Assembly: GCF_003264855.1 (NCBI RefSeq)
Contig: NZ_NFZS01000001.1
Span: 1,984,001-2,048,000 of the forward strand
Origin: Dyella jiangningensis
GTDB lineage: Bacteria; Pseudomonadota; Gammaproteobacteria; Xanthomonadales; Rhodanobacteraceae
Length of the DNA: 64,000 nucleotides
Direction: 5' to 3'
Under the pieces are notes generated by a model, which saw only the letters and a program-made list of their open reading frames with translations, did no database searches and was not told where the DNA came from. This document shows positions 48,147-58,349 of this stretch, in pieces; the first letter of the stretch is position 1; each line of letters opens with the position of its first letter. The position numbers and the translations under genes are program-made.

Positions 48147-48907
48147 CCGGTGAACACATCCTTGTTGGCGCGCAGTGCAGCGAATCGCGCGACGCGGTCG
48201 CCGTCGATGCCCTGGCGTTGGCTCCATGCAATCACGTCTTCGCTGTCCGTGCGAAGGAAAGGATTGGTTGCCCGTTCGGTCGAGAGCGTGACCGGCACGG
48301 TCGGCTGATGGCGCGCACGCAGTTCGCTCACTTCCTGCTGCCTCGTTGCCAACGCAGTATTGGAAGGTTCGACCGTCTGCGCGAAGCGACCGTTGGCCAT
48401 CGTGTATTCGTGGGCGCAGCAGACGAGCGTATGGCCAGGCAGGGCAGCCAGGCGATCCAGTGATGCGAGCATCTGCGCCGGCGTCCCTTCGAACAGGCGG
48501 CCGCAACCCATGCTGAAAAGCGTGTCGCCACACAGCAGGACACCTTCGCCGGCGTAAGCTATGTGAGTCGTCGTGTGCCCAGGCACCGCAATGACGTCGA
48601 AGCGCGCGCAGGGTGCGTCGAACGTCACGACATCACCGTCGCCGACGCGATGGGTGGCGCGATCGATGCGCTCGTCGTGCGGCGCATAGACGGGAACGTC
48701 GTGGCGCGACAACAACGCATCGACGCCACCGATGTGGTCACGGTGGTGGTGCGTGAGCAGGATGGCGCGCAGCTCCACGCCGCGCGATGTCAGTGCCTTT
48801 TCGACGGGAGTTGCGTCGCCCGGGTCGACGACTATCGCGTGGCCGCTGTCGTCATGCAGCAGCCAGATATAGTTGTCGGCGAGCGCCGGTAACGGTACGA
48901 CGTGCAA
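48143..48907 (-). CDS. gloB: hydroxyacylglutathione hydrolase (glyoxalase II)
   Basis: The 254-aa metallo-beta-lactamase-fold enzyme hydrolyses S-lactoylglutathione to lactate and glutathione in methylglyoxal removal. The metal-binding THHHRDHIGG (residues about 52-61) and later VPGHTTTHIAY and CAHEYT histidines are present. It overlaps mltD downstream and faces the methyltransferase gene divergently. Confidence 0.96.
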   Translation of the reverse strand: MHVVPLPALADNYIWLLHDDSGHAIVVDPGDATPVEKALTSRGVELRAILLTHHHRDHIGGVDALLSRHDVPVYAPHDERIDRATHRVGDGDVVTFDAPCARFDVIAVPGHTTTHIAYAGEGVLLCGDTLFSMGCGRLFEGTPAQMLASLDRLAALPGHTLVCCAHEYTMANGRFAQTVEPSNTALATRQQEVSELRARHQPTVPVTLSTERATNPFLRTDSEDVIAWSQRQGIDGDRVARFAALRANKDVFTG

Positions 48908-49080
48908 GGAGTTGTTCCTCCGCGGTCTTCGTATCGACTGGCGCAGGCATCCATGGCTTGCGCGAGGTGCCCGACTATAAAGCGCCTTGCCGATGCGCTC
49001 GTTAGTGAGACGTTAACCGTTCCGGAGCCTATTCAGCCGTGTGGCGCGGTTGGTGGGCGGCATGCAAACCAGAGCACGCA

Positions 49081-49818
49081 ATGAGCGGGCCAGCGGCTAC
49101 ACTGTCGCCATCGATCCGGCCGGACCGCCCTGGCATGTCTCAGCGCGACCAAGACATCTACTCCAGCGCCCCTCTGCGCAGCCTGCTGGCAGAGGAGACG
49201 GCTGCACTGACTCCGGGCCTGCAGCGCTGCAGTGGGCTGCACGGGCTGCTGGTGAGCGTCAGCCGGGAAGATGCGCCGCCGGTGCTACCCCTGCTGGGCA
49301 ACTGGACGCGCCTGAACCTGGAAGGCGGGCGTTACACGGGAGACCTGAGCGCCCGTGGAGATGAGCCCCTGCCGTTCGTGGACGACGCCTTCGAACTGGT
49401 CCTGCTGAGGCATGCCCTCGAAGTGTCAGGTACGCCACAGGACCTACTCGAAGAGGCATCGCGTGTACTCGTGCCAGGAGGCGTGCTGGCGATCACCGGC
49501 CTGCATCCTTTCAGCGCCTGGTTGCCGTGGATGATGTGGCGCACGCGAGGCCGCACACCGACGATGCATTCGCCCCTCCTGCTCGAACGCTGGGTGCGCC
49601 GCATCGAACTGGATATCGAGCACGTCGAACGCGTCGGCCATCTGTGGCCCAGCCCGCGGGTGGCCATGGACTCCGCGCACGTCTTTGGCGGCGGCTACCT
49701 GATGCTTGCCCGCAAGCGTCGGCGTGTGGCAACGCCGATACGCCTCAAACCCAAGACCATGCCAGCCCCCGTCAGCGTGGGCCTGGCACCGGGCGCACGT
49801 CGCAATGCGGCGTCCTGA
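49081..49818 (+). CDS. yafS: class I SAM-dependent methyltransferase, YafS-like
   Basis: The protein has about 245 aa. The methyltransferase core is partial: PFVDDAFELVLLRHALEVS corresponds to the acidic loop and beta4 region, and SRVLVPGGVLAITGLHPFSAW to beta5. The glycine-rich SAM motif I is weak. The order mltD-gloB-this gene-rnhA-dnaQ matches E. coli mltD-gloB-yafS-rnhA-dnaQ, on which the name rests. An ATG at 49135 (MSQRDQDIY) is an alternative start. The substrate is unknown. Confidence 0.85.
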   Translation: MSGPAATLSPSIRPDRPGMSQRDQDIYSSAPLRSLLAEETAALTPGLQRCSGLHGLLVSVSREDAPPVLPLLGNWTRLNLEGGRYTGDLSARGDEPLPFVDDAFELVLLRHALEVSGTPQDLLEEASRVLVPGGVLAITGLHPFSAWLPWMMWRTRGRTPTMHSPLLLERWVRRIELDIEHVERVGHLWPSPRVAMDSAHVFGGGYLMLARKRRRVATPIRLKPKTMPAPVSVGLAPGARRNAAS

Positions 49819-49840
49819 TTTCTCGCTTTGATGGGTGACA

Positions 49841-50284
49841 ATGACTGAAGTGGAAGCATTTACCGATGGCGCGTGCCTGGGCAATCCCGGGCCGGGTGGC
49901 TGGGCTGCGCTGCTGCGCGCCAAAGGCACGGAGCGCATGCTCTCAGGTGGCGAGACGGCCACCACCAATAATCGCATGGAGTTGATGGCGGCCATCGGCG
50001 CGCTGGAGGCGTTGACGCGTCCGTGCACGGTGTCGCTCACCACCGACTCGCGCTATGTCATGCAAGGCATCGAGGAGTGGGTGCCCAAATGGCGTGCCAA
50101 CGGCTGGCGCACGGCTGACAAGAAGCCTGTGAAGAACCAGGATCTCTGGCAGCGCCTGTCGACCGCCGTGGAGCGCCATCAGGTGCGATGGCATTGGGTG
50201 CGCGGACACAACGGCCACATAGAAAACGAACGGGTCGATGTCGCCGCACGCGAACAGGCCGAACAGTTCAGGAGCAAGGCATGA
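49841..50284 (+). CDS. rnhA: ribonuclease HI
   Basis: The 147-aa enzyme cleaves RNA in RNA-DNA hybrids. The four acidic catalytic residues are seen in [32 protein letters not shown] and [16 protein letters not shown] two codons upstream is an alternative start. It overlaps dnaQ by four bases. Confidence 0.97.
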   Translation: MTEVEAFTDGACLGNPGPGGWAALLRAKGTERMLSGGETATTNNRMELMAAIGALEALTRPCTVSLTTDSRYVMQGIEEWVPKWRANGWRTADKKPVKNQDLWQRLSTAVERHQVRWHWVRGHNGHIENERVDVAAREQAEQFRSKA

Positions 50285-51009
50285 GACAAATCGTGCTGGA
50301 TACCGAGACCACGGGTCTCGAAGTGCGTCAGGGTCATCGCCTGATCGAAATCGCGTGCGTGGAGATGATCGAGCGTCGTCCCACGGGTCGTCACTATCAG
50401 ACCTATCTCAATCCCGATCGTGCGATCGATGAAGGCGCGCGCCAGGTCACCGGCATCGAGGACGAGTTCCTGCTCGACAAGCCGCGCTTCGCGGACGTGG
50501 TGGATGAGTTCCTGGCCTTCATCGATGGCGCGGAGCTGATCATCCACAACGCCGCGTTCGACGTTGGCTTCATCAACGCTGAGCTTGCCCGCCTGGGCGC
50601 GGCCTATGGGCAGCTCGCCGATCGTTGCAGCGTGCTCGACACGCTGATGATGGCGCGCGAACGCTATCCCGGGCAGCGCAACAGCCTGGACGCGCTCTGC
50701 AAGCGACTGGGCGTGGACAACTCCGCTCGTGACCTGCACGGCGGCCTGATCGATGCGCAGCTGCTTGCCGAGGTCTATCTTTCGATGACGTCGGGCCAGG
50801 TCGTGCTCGACCTGGGTTTCGAAGGAGCGCAGGAGCAAGGTACGACGGTCACGTTGGCGCCGGTGGTGCTTCACCGCCGTCCGCGGGTATTGCGCGCCAA
50901 CGACGAGGAAGTGGCGGCGCACGAGCGTCGTCTCGATGCGCTGGACAAGAGCGCAGGTGGAAGCAGCATCTGGCGCCGCGAAGACGAGCCGCTGTCAGCG
51001 GTCAGCTGA
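50281..51009 (+). CDS. dnaQ: DNA polymerase III epsilon subunit (proofreading exonuclease)
   Basis: The 242-aa protein has the DEDDh motifs [10 protein letters not shown] (residues 5-14), [13 protein letters not shown] and a late [14 protein letters not shown] with the catalytic His and Asp. It removes mispaired nucleotides during replication. A CAGGAGC ribosome site lies inside the end of rnhA, and the ATGA overlap points to coupled translation. Confidence 0.97.
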   Translation: MRQIVLDTETTGLEVRQGHRLIEIACVEMIERRPTGRHYQTYLNPDRAIDEGARQVTGIEDEFLLDKPRFADVVDEFLAFIDGAELIIHNAAFDVGFINAELARLGAAYGQLADRCSVLDTLMMARERYPGQRNSLDALCKRLGVDNSARDLHGGLIDAQLLAEVYLSMTSGQVVLDLGFEGAQEQGTTVTLAPVVLHRRPRVLRANDEEVAAHERRLDALDKSAGGSSIWRREDEPLSAVS

Positions 51010-51020
51010 CGTTCCGCGCT

Positions 51021-51722
51021 TCAGTTGAAGCGCGCGAGAATGCCCGTGATGTTGTCGCTGCCGCCGGCATCCAGCGCGGCGAGCAGCAGATGCTCCACGC
51101 ACTCCTGCGCCGATAGATCATGACGGGACACCATGCTCGCCATGACCGAGTCGCTGACTTCCTCGGTGAGGCCATCAGTGCACAGCAGGAAGCACATGCC
51201 CGGCTCCAGCCGGCCGCGCGCCATGCCGATATGCAGCTGCTCCGGCGCGGTGATACCCAAAGCCTGCGTGATGACGTTGCGCTGCGGATGACGCGTGGCC
51301 TGCGCGGCGTCGAGCATGCCGGCCGCCACCAACTCCTGCACCAGCGAATGATCGTGGCTGACCTGGCGCAGACTCTTCTGCCAGAGGTAGACGCGGCTGT
51401 CGCCGACCCAGGCGACTTCGTAGGAGTCCGCGTGCAGGCGCAGTGCCGCGATGGTGGTGCCCATCGGACGTGCATCCTGGAAGCCGCGGCTGTGCTGGAT
51501 CAAACGCACGTCGGCGGCGCGGACCGCTTCCACCAGGCTATGACCGCGTGTCACCAGGTCGGCCACGGCGTCGCGCACCAGTGCGGAAGCGACCTCTCCG
51601 TGCTGATGACCGCCCATGCCGTCCGCCACGAGAAACAGGCCGAGCGAAGCGTCGGCGTAGTAGGTGTCTTCGTTGCGCGTACGGCGCAGGCCGACGTGGG
51701 TTCCGTGTCCAAACTCGATCAT
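51021..51722 (-). CDS. PP2C-family (PPM) serine/threonine phosphatase
   Basis: The 233-aa protein has the metal-binding motifs VADGMGGHQHGE (about residues 32-43), WVGDSRVYL, LLCTDGLTEEV and GGSDNIT. This minimal cytoplasmic form resembles the PppA/Stp phosphatases, which act opposite Hanks-type kinases, for example in type VI secretion or cell-wall control. No kinase is in the window. The ATG at 51722 begins MIEFGHGTHVGLRRTRNED, as family members do; the upstream part of the frame is discarded. It converges with dnaQ 11 bases away. Confidence 0.93.
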   Translation of the reverse strand: MIEFGHGTHVGLRRTRNEDTYYADASLGLFLVADGMGGHQHGEVASALVRDAVADLVTRGHSLVEAVRAADVRLIQHSRGFQDARPMGTTIAALRLHADSYEVAWVGDSRVYLWQKSLRQVSHDHSLVQELVAAGMLDAAQATRHPQRNVITQALGITAPEQLHIGMARGRLEPGMCFLLCTDGLTEEVSDSVMASMVSRHDLSAQECVEHLLLAALDAGGSDNITGILARFN

Positions 51723-51935
51723 GGGATGCCTGGTGTGGCGTTGCGGTGCGAGCATGACGGATGTGAGGGGAATGCGCAAAGAATGGGTAGATGGAGGCGA
51801 AGCGATAAGGTGGAAGTGTTCACCTGTCATCCTCGCGAAAGCAGAGATTGGTGACGTTGGCCATGTGCTCGCTTCGAGGTCGGCGGCGGAATCTCGCGTC
51901 TGGTGGAATGAAGTAGAGACTCGCGATTTTGCAGA

Positions 51936-52221
51936 TGGGATTGTCGGGGCCAGCCATGGCCCCTCCGCACTTGCGCGCTGTGGGGCCGGTCTGCGGCTGT
52001 CCAAATTTGCTCCAGGCAAATTTGTCGAACCCGGTGGGTTCTCACCCGGCCGTCACCGTCAGAAACGCAAACGCCGGTGATCGTGCAGGGTGGGATTGTC
52101 GGGTCCATCCATGGACCCGACCCCTACGCGCTTGCGCGCTGCGGGGCCAGCCTGCGGCTGTCCAAATTTGCTCCAGGCAAATTTGTCGAACCCGGTGGGT
52201 TCTCACCCGGCCGTCACCATC

Positions 52222-52237
<16 letters not shown>
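51936..52237. repeat. two tandem copies of a structured repeat beside tRNA-Ser
   Basis: Copy one (51936-52075) and copy two (52091-52237) share the same order and have a core of about 65 identical bases starting gcggctgtccaaatttgctc. Each begins with tgggattgtc and a hairpin: ggggcca/tggcccc in copy one and gggtccat/atggaccc in copy two, so both sides of the stem changed together. The caaatttg motif occurs twice in each copy. No credible gene overlaps it. The remaining part 51723-51935 also shows nothing named. Confidence 0.8.
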
Positions 52238-52352
<115 letters not shown>

Positions 52353-52427
52353 GAAGCGGTGCGTGTGGTCCACGCGAGCCGGCAATTGTACGCATCGGAT
52401 GGCGGCGTGGCAATGGGGCCGATCCAG

Positions 52428-53102
52428 TCATTGCAGCGCGACGCCCCATCGATCGCGCCGGGGCAGGTGGCGGTCGCCTGGATCCAGCGAGACCACGACG
52501 CGAGTCGCGCGCCCGGTGATCTCCGTGCGCGGAAAGAACCCGAAGTAGCGGGAGTCGGTGCTGTTGTCGCGATTGTCGCCAAGCAGCAGGTATTGGCCGG
52601 CGGGCACGGTTACCGGGCCGAAGTCGCTGCTGTGACCTCGCGCGGCAAGCGACCAGCGCACGGCATGGTGTAGGGTGCCTACGGCTTCGATGGCATAGAG
52701 AGCAGGGTCTTCGCGGTCGTCGCGGATGCCGTCCACCTTGATGGGCTGATAGCTCGCGTACCGGCCGTTCACATAGAGCTGGTTTCCGCGCAACGCGACC
52801 GTGTCACCGGGCACGCCGATGACGCGCTTGACCAGTCGCTCGCCGGCAGCGGAAGAATCGAGCACGACGATATCGCCGCGCTGCGGATCGGACAGGTGCA
52901 CCAGGGAGAGGTGGGTGAAGGGCAGGCGTACGTCGTAGGCGGCCTTGTCGACCAGGATGCGATCGCCGATGCGGATGGTCGGCTGCATGGAGCCGGTCGG
53001 CACCACGTTCCAGTCGGCGACGGCGCTGCGGAATACCAACATGCCGAGCATGAAGACGATGAAGCCCTTGTTCCGTGTGAGGAGCCTGGCCAGCCACTGC
53101 AT
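52428..53102 (-). CDS. lepB: signal peptidase I
   Basis: The 224-aa S26 peptidase has one N-terminal membrane helix (GFIVFMLGMLVFRSAVADW). The catalytic Ser is in PTGSMQPTI and the general-base Lys in RLVKRVIGVPGD; box E GDNRDNSTDSRYFG is present. It cleaves Sec signal peptides at the outer face of the inner membrane. The start at 53102 removes a long frame to 53795 that has no homologue. It stands alone and is probably not the only signal peptidase, since the usual lepB neighbours lepA and rnc are absent. Confidence 0.93.
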   Translation of the reverse strand: MQWLARLLTRNKGFIVFMLGMLVFRSAVADWNVVPTGSMQPTIRIGDRILVDKAAYDVRLPFTHLSLVHLSDPQRGDIVVLDSSAAGERLVKRVIGVPGDTVALRGNQLYVNGRYASYQPIKVDGIRDDREDPALYAIEAVGTLHHAVRWSLAARGHSSDFGPVTVPAGQYLLLGDNRDNSTDSRYFGFFPRTEITGRATRVVVSLDPGDRHLPRRDRWGVALQ

Positions 53103-53241
53103 GGGTGTTCTCCGTCCGCCCGTCAGTCTGGGTGGACCTCCGGCCGGGGGTAAAGGTTCCGGTTTGAGAGCAAGTCCTGAGCCGCATTGAGGGGGAAGGA
53201 AACGGGAGGCTGTGGTCGCATCCATTCTGGGAGATACCTCG

Positions 53242-53641
53242 ATGGTTCCGACCCCGTTGCTTCTTCTGGCTACGGCTTCGCCTGCAACCCAGGCAACGCC
53301 GCAGTCCGTGGTGCGTACGATGTTCGAGGCCTTCAATAGCCATGACGCGACGCGGCTCGCGAGCCTGCATGCCGGAGATGCCCGGCTGGCGTCATCGGAC
53401 TTCTGCAGTGCGCGCGTCGACCACAGAGGTGGTGCGCACTTATCGTGCGTTGTTCGATCGGTTTCCGGACATCCGTGACGAGGTGCAGGAGGTGCTCGTC
53501 GTCGTGCGTTTCGTGGCGGGAAGCGGGCAGGGCGCGGGCTCGCTGGCCTTGCTGATAGCGACGTTCCTCGTGGCGGAAGAAGGACTGATCCGATCCGACG
53601 ACAGCCGGTTCGACACGGTTGGGCGTCCTTGCGAATGCTGA
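53242..53641 (+). pseudogene. frameshifted SnoaL/NTF2-like protein
   Basis: A frame starting at 53242 behind GGGAGA encodes a signal-peptide-like start and QSVVRTMFEAFNSHDATRLASLHAGDARLASSDFCSA. Near 53405-53415 the similarity moves to the next frame as TTEVVRTYRALFDRFPDIRDEVQEVLVV, which runs to 53641. Together they form one short SnoaL-like (NTF2 fold) protein of about 130 residues. Either the gene is broken by an indel or the assembly has an error there. Confidence 0.6.
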
Positions 53642-53651
53642 CGTCGGGGTA

Positions 53652-53679
53652 CAAAAAAGGCGGCGCTTTCGCGCCGCCT
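53652..53679 (-). terminator. intrinsic terminator of ppsA
   Basis: The stem aggcggcgc / gcgccgcct with a four-base loop is followed on the minus strand by seven T. Confidence 0.85.
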
Positions 53680-53698
53680 CTTATGGCCTGCATGGAAC

Positions 53699-56074
53699 TC
53701 AGGCGGCCTTTTTCTTCTTGGCGAGCCGCAACCAGGTGTCGACCACGGTATCGGGGTTCAGCGACACCGATTCGATGCCCTGGTCCATCAGCCACTCGGC
53801 GAGATCCGGATGGTCGGACGGGCCCTGGCCGCAGATGCCGACGTACTTGCCCTTTTCGCGTGCCGTCTTGATCGCCAGTGCCAGCAGCTTCTTCACCGCC
53901 GGGTCGCGCTCGTCGAACAGGCTGGCCACGATGCTGGAGTCGCGGTCGAGGCCGAGCGTGAGCTGGGTGAGGTCGTTGGAGCCGATTGAGAAGCCGTCGA
54001 AGATGTCCAGGAACTCATCGGCGAGTAGCGCGTTGGATGGCACCTCGCACATCATGATGACCTTGAGGCCGTGCTCGCCCTGCTTCAGACCGTTCTTGCC
54101 CAGCACGTCGATGACCTTGCGGCCTTCGCCCAGCGTACGCACGAACGGGATCATCACCCACACGTTGTCCAAGCCCATCACTTCGCGCACGCGCTTGACG
54201 GCCTTGCACTCCAGGCCGAACGACTCGGCGAAGCCCGGGTCGACGTAACGGCTGGCGCCGCGGTAGCCGATCATGGGGTTTTCTTCGTGCGGTTCGTAGC
54301 GGGAACCGCCGACGAGGCCGGCGTACTCGTTCGACTTGAAGTCGGACAAGCGCACGATCACCGGCTTCGGATAGACCGAGGCGGCGATGGTGGCGATGCC
54401 CTCGGCGAGGCGATCGACGTAGAACGACACCGGATCGGCATAGCCGGCCATGCGCTCGTCGATCTTCTTCTTCGTCTCGGCGTCCTGCTTGGCGTATTCG
54501 AGCAGGGCCTTCGGATGCACGCCGATATGGCTGGCGATGATCATCTCCAGACGGGCCAGGCCGATGCCAGCGTTCGGCAGCATGCCGAAGTCGAAGGCGC
54601 GCTCGGGGTTGGCCACGTTCATCATGATCTTGAGCGGCGCTTCGGGCATGTCGCCCAGGTCGGCGGTCACGCGATCGAACTTGAGGTGACCCTCGTAGAT
54701 CATGCCGGTGTCGCCTTCAGCGCAGGACACGGTGACCTCCGTGCCGTCCGGAATGGTGTCGAGCGCGTTGCCGGTGCCGACCACCGCGGGCACGCCCAGC
54801 TCGCGAGCAATGATCGCCGCGTGACAGGTACGACCGCCGCGGTTGGTGACGATGGCGGCGGCACGCTTCATCACTGGCTCCCAATCGGGGTCGGTCATGT
54901 CAGCGATCAGTACATCGCCTTGTTGCACCTTGTTCATGTCGGCCAGCGAGCGGATCACGCGCGCCTTGCCGGCACCGATCTTCTGGCCGATGGCACGACC
55001 CTCGGCCAGCACTTTGCCCTTTTCGCCGAGATGGAAGCGCTCGAGCTGGGTGGCGTGCGAGCGCGACTTCACTGTCTCCGGGCGGGCCTGCACGATGTAG
55101 AGCTTGCCGGTGTTGCCGTCCTTCGCCCACTCGATGTCCATCGGGCGGCCGTAATGCTGTTCGATCACCAGTGCCTGCTTGGCCAGTTCCTGCACGTCTT
55201 CGTCGTTGATGCAGAACTTGTTGCGCAGTTCGGCCGGGGTTTCCTCGATGCGCACGCGCTCGCCGGGCTTGTCCGAATAGACCATGCGCTGCTGCTTGGC
55301 GCCGAGGCTGCGACGCAGGACAGCGGGCTTGCCGGCCTTCAAGGTGGGCTTGAATACATAGAACTCATCGGGGTTCACCGCACCCTGCACGACCATTTCG
55401 CCCAGGCCGTAGGAGCCGGTGACGAACACCACGTCACGGAAGCCGGACTCGGTGTCCAGCGTGAACAACACGCCGGACGCGCCCACATCCGAGCGCACCA
55501 TCAGCTGCACGCCGGCGGACAGGAACACGTCCTCGTGCTTGAAGCCCTGGTGGACGCGGTAGGCGATGGCGCGGTCGTTGTAGAGGGAGGCGAAGACTTC
55601 CTTCACCTTGTGCAGCACGTCGTCGATGCCGACGACGTTGAGGAAGGTTTCCTGCTGGCCGGCGAAGGAGGCGTCCGGCAGGTCTTCCGCGGTGGCGGAG
55701 GAGCGCACGGCGACGGCGATGTTGTCGGCGCCCGCGTCCTGGCAAAGCTTGATGTAGGCGTCGCGGATGGCTTGGTCGAGTTCGGCCGGCAGCGGCGTCT
55801 CGGTGACCCATTCGCGGATTTCCTTGCCTGCGGTGGTCAACGCTTCGACGTCGTCGACGTCCAGCGAGGCCAGGCGGGCCTGGATGCGCTTGGCCACGCC
55901 GCTCTTGTCGAGGTACTGCTGGAACGCATCGGCGGTGGTGGCGAAGCCACCGGGCACGGACACGCCGAGTTTGGCGAGATTGCCGATCATCTCGCCGAGC
56001 GACGCATTCTTGCCGCCGACCTTGCCCAGGTCGGTCATGCGCAGCGTGTCGAGCCAAAGCACCAGGTCGTTCAA
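53699..56074 (-). CDS. ppsA: phosphoenolpyruvate synthase
   Basis: The 791-aa enzyme converts pyruvate and ATP to phosphoenolpyruvate, AMP and phosphate in gluconeogenesis. Visible are the N-terminal ATP-grasp part ([35 protein letters not shown]), the phosphohistidine region [21 protein letters not shown] and the C-terminal barrel with [32 protein letters not shown]. The TTG at 56074 is chosen because GAAGGAG precedes it and it gives the family N-terminus ([16 protein letters not shown]) and length; the first in-frame ATG downstream would cut off 11 residues. It diverges from its regulator gene. Confidence 0.95.
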   Translation of the reverse strand: MNDLVLWLDTLRMTDLGKVGGKNASLGEMIGNLAKLGVSVPGGFATTADAFQQYLDKSGVAKRIQARLASLDVDDVEALTTAGKEIREWVTETPLPAELDQAIRDAYIKLCQDAGADNIAVAVRSSATAEDLPDASFAGQQETFLNVVGIDDVLHKVKEVFASLYNDRAIAYRVHQGFKHEDVFLSAGVQLMVRSDVGASGVLFTLDTESGFRDVVFVTGSYGLGEMVVQGAVNPDEFYVFKPTLKAGKPAVLRRSLGAKQQRMVYSDKPGERVRIEETPAELRNKFCINDEDVQELAKQALVIEQHYGRPMDIEWAKDGNTGKLYIVQARPETVKSRSHATQLERFHLGEKGKVLAEGRAIGQKIGAGKARVIRSLADMNKVQQGDVLIADMTDPDWEPVMKRAAAIVTNRGGRTCHAAIIARELGVPAVVGTGNALDTIPDGTEVTVSCAEGDTGMIYEGHLKFDRVTADLGDMPEAPLKIMMNVANPERAFDFGMLPNAGIGLARLEMIIASHIGVHPKALLEYAKQDAETKKKIDERMAGYADPVSFYVDRLAEGIATIAASVYPKPVIVRLSDFKSNEYAGLVGGSRYEPHEENPMIGYRGASRYVDPGFAESFGLECKAVKRVREVMGLDNVWVMIPFVRTLGEGRKVIDVLGKNGLKQGEHGLKVIMMCEVPSNALLADEFLDIFDGFSIGSNDLTQLTLGLDRDSSIVASLFDERDPAVKKLLALAIKTAREKGKYVGICGQGPSDHPDLAEWLMDQGIESVSLNPDTVVDTWLRLAKKKKAA

Positions 56075-56305
56075 GGGAGTCTCCTTCAAGAGCTCTTTAG
56101 TTTCGAAGTGGCTTGGCCGGTTCGATCCAGAAACCGGCCACAAAGAACTGGTATTGTCCGCTGCCGATGGTGCGCAGCACAAGAAGACCATTCCGCGCAA
56201 AACCCACGCCAGCTGCATACCAGTCAGGCGAGAGTCAAGCAAAGACAGGCTTTATGCGTTGCGCTAAGGTGAGGGCCAGGAACAGTCAGGGACTTCGGGT
56301 TACCC

Positions 56306-57121
56306 ATGCAGCGAACCGTTTTCTTCATCTCCGATTCCACTGGTATTACCGCCGAAACGATCGGCAACAGCATCCTGGCCCAATTCGAGGGGGTCCAGTT
56401 CGACAAGCATCGCCTGCCGTTCGTCGACGACGCGCATAAGGCGGAGGCGGCCGCGCTGCGCATCAAGACGCGCTATGCCCAGACCGGCGAGCGCCCGATC
56501 GTGGTGAACACCATGGCCTCGCGCGACCTCTGCGAGATCGTGGCCGAGAGCGGTGCCCTGATGCTGGACGTGTTCGCGCCGTTCATCGGCCCGCTGGAGG
56601 ATGAGCTGGGTGCCAAGCGTTCCGGCGCGGTGAACCGCTCGCATGGCCTGGTCGATTTCGACAAGTACGAGGCGCGCATCAATGCCACCAACTACGCGCT
56701 GTCACACGACGACGGTATTGATGTGGACTATGCCCAGGCGGACCTGATCCTGGTCGGGGTGTCCCGTTCGGGCAAGACGCCGACCTGCCTGTACATGGCC
56801 TTGCATTACGGGGTGAGCGCCGCCAATTACCCCCTGACCGACGACGACCTGGACAAGCTGGAGCTGCCGTCGAGGCTGCGTCCGTACAAGGACCGCCTGT
56901 TCGGCCTCACCATCGATCCCATGAGGCTGGCGCAGATCCGCGAGCAGCGTCGCGCCGGCAGTCGTTATGCCAAGCTGGAACAATGCAAATGGGAGCTGGC
57001 GCAGGCCGAAAAGCTGATGCGCCGCGAAGGGATTCCCAACCTCAACACCACGCATGTCTCCATCGAGGAGATCGCCAGCAAGATCTTCGACCGCTTCGGC
57101 ATCGAGCGGACCATGTTCTAG
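56306..57121 (+). CDS. ppsR: phosphoenolpyruvate synthase regulatory protein (kinase/pyrophosphorylase)
   Basis: The 271-aa DUF299-family protein begins MQRTVFFISDSTGITAETIG and has the P-loop GVSRSGKTP (about residues 151-159). It inactivates PpsA by ADP-dependent phosphorylation of a threonine and reactivates it by phosphate-dependent removal. It is divergent from ppsA across 231 bases that should hold both promoters. Confidence 0.96.
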   Translation: MQRTVFFISDSTGITAETIGNSILAQFEGVQFDKHRLPFVDDAHKAEAAALRIKTRYAQTGERPIVVNTMASRDLCEIVAESGALMLDVFAPFIGPLEDELGAKRSGAVNRSHGLVDFDKYEARINATNYALSHDDGIDVDYAQADLILVGVSRSGKTPTCLYMALHYGVSAANYPLTDDDLDKLELPSRLRPYKDRLFGLTIDPMRLAQIREQRRAGSRYAKLEQCKWELAQAEKLMRREGIPNLNTTHVSIEEIASKIFDRFGIERTMF

Positions 57122-57140
57122 AGAGGAGTAGCCATCGCCC

Positions 57141-57635
57141 ATGAGTGTCGTACTGGACAGCCGCAACGCGCTACTACCGGGACGCTTCGGCTTCCTGATG
57201 GGGCTGTACGCGGAAAACTACCATCGGCTGGCGAAGCTGTTCGCGCCGCAGGAGTTGCAGCCGGGGTTCTATGTGTCCAGCGTGGACGATGGGCTCGACG
57301 TGCGCCTGCAGGTACAGGAGAAGCACCCGTATACGCTCGAACTGGAGTTGACCTACAACTTCGTCGATGCGCACACGGGGCAACCTTCGCCATCGGCGCA
57401 GTTGCGCATGTATACCGACGCGCATGTGGCCGAGGCGCTGCATTGTCATCCCGGCCGTCACCTTTGGCAGGTGCTTGGGCCATTTCCTCCTGCGCACACA
57501 GTGCTGCAGCACCGGCTGCGCATGAACGGATTCCTCTCGCGCTGGCTGGAATACCTGGCGGAGCAGGGGCATTCGATGGGGACGCTGGAGCGGCTGGAAG
57601 ACCACCGCTCGCCCGACGAGGCCGCTCTCCTGTAG
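57141..57635 (+). CDS. DUF1249 family protein
   Basis: The 164-aa protein begins MSVVLDSRNALLPGRFGFLM and contains LYAENYHRLAKLFAP and LELELTYNFVDA, which are typical of DUF1249 (YqiB-like). The function is unknown. It lies 19 bases after ppsR with a GAGAGGAG ribosome site. Its stop codon lies inside the first arm of the REP element, so the last residues may have been set by insertion of that element. Confidence 0.9.
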   Translation: MSVVLDSRNALLPGRFGFLMGLYAENYHRLAKLFAPQELQPGFYVSSVDDGLDVRLQVQEKHPYTLELELTYNFVDAHTGQPSPSAQLRMYTDAHVAEALHCHPGRHLWQVLGPFPPAHTVLQHRLRMNGFLSRWLEYLAEQGHSMGTLERLEDHRSPDEAALL

Positions 57636-57714
57636 GAGCGCACCCAGTGCGCGAAAATCCGACGGAGCGGTAACGACCGACGCCTGCGGTCGCGCACAAG
57701 GTGCGGTCCTACAA
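57632..57714. repeat. REP-like palindromic element
   Basis: It has inverted arms tgtaggagcgcacccagtgc and a matching tgcggtcctaca end (with tcgcgcac between), about 83 bases in all. The tgtaggagcgcac start is that of extragenic REP sequences frequent in Pseudomonas and Xanthomonadales genomes. Confidence 0.8.
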
Positions 57715-57782
57715 GGGCGAGCAAAGGGTAAAACTTTTCTCCAGGCAACAAAAAACCCGCCAATGGCGGGCTCTTCGTAATC

Positions 57783-57859
57783 TGGCGGAGCGGACGGGAC
57801 TCGAACCCGCGACCCCCGGCGTGACAGGCCGGTATTCTAACCGACTGAACTACCGCTCC
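57783..57859 (-). tRNA. tRNA-Asp (anticodon GTC), second copy
   Basis: The 77-base cloverleaf has GGAGCGG/CCGCTCC acceptor pairing, anticodon loop CTGTCAC and an encoded CCA. It differs from the copy at 44438 by a few bases in the anticodon stem. Confidence 0.95.
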
Positions 57860-57945
57860 ACATTTTTACTGCTTCCATTACCACACCAACAGATTTCATC
57901 CTTGACCACTCTACTGCTTCGCCGGCATCCGGTTTGGCGTTAGAG

Positions 57946-58021
57946 TGGCGTCCCCAAGGGGATTCGAACCCCTGTACTCACCGTGAAAGGGTGATGTCCT
58001 AGGCCTCTAGACGAAGGGGAC
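57946..58021 (-). tRNA. tRNA-Glu (anticodon TTC)
   Basis: The 76-base cloverleaf begins GTCCCCTTCGTCTAG, has anticodon loop CTTTCAC giving TTC, and an encoded CCA. It lies in a minus-strand cluster Ala-Glu-Asp. Confidence 0.95.
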
Positions 58022-58032
58022 GTATCTAAATT

Positions 58033-58108
58033 TGGTGGAGCCAGGCGGGATCGAACCGCCGACCTCCTGCATGCCATGCAGGCGCTCTCCCAGCTGAGCT
58101 ATGGCCCC
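58033..58108 (-). tRNA. tRNA-Ala (anticodon GGC)
   Basis: The 76-base cloverleaf begins GGGGCCATAGCTCAG. The anticodon loop ATGGCAT gives GGC. CCA is encoded. It is the first gene of the minus-strand tRNA cluster, so the cluster promoter lies in 58109-58349. Confidence 0.95.
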
Positions 58109-58349
58109 GTGTGCCTCTGGAAGCCCGAAAGAATAGGTTGAGATTGCGATTTCGTCAAGCGCCCACGACCAGATTTTTTCAAAAAATTTTCACGTGCGAA
58201 TCACAACAAGCAGTTACATCGATTCGCCGTTCGCTTGTTCGACGAAGGCGATGTCGACTTCGCCGGGCATGCGCTCCAGATCGTCGCGTGGGGCTGTGCA
58301 TCCGGGGTTCGATTGCTAGTCTTGCGTGACGTCCCCACGGATTTCGTCG

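Noticed and set aside
54071-56272. 733-codon frame opposite ppsA
   Set aside because: It is a shadow of ppsA with the same antisense composition.
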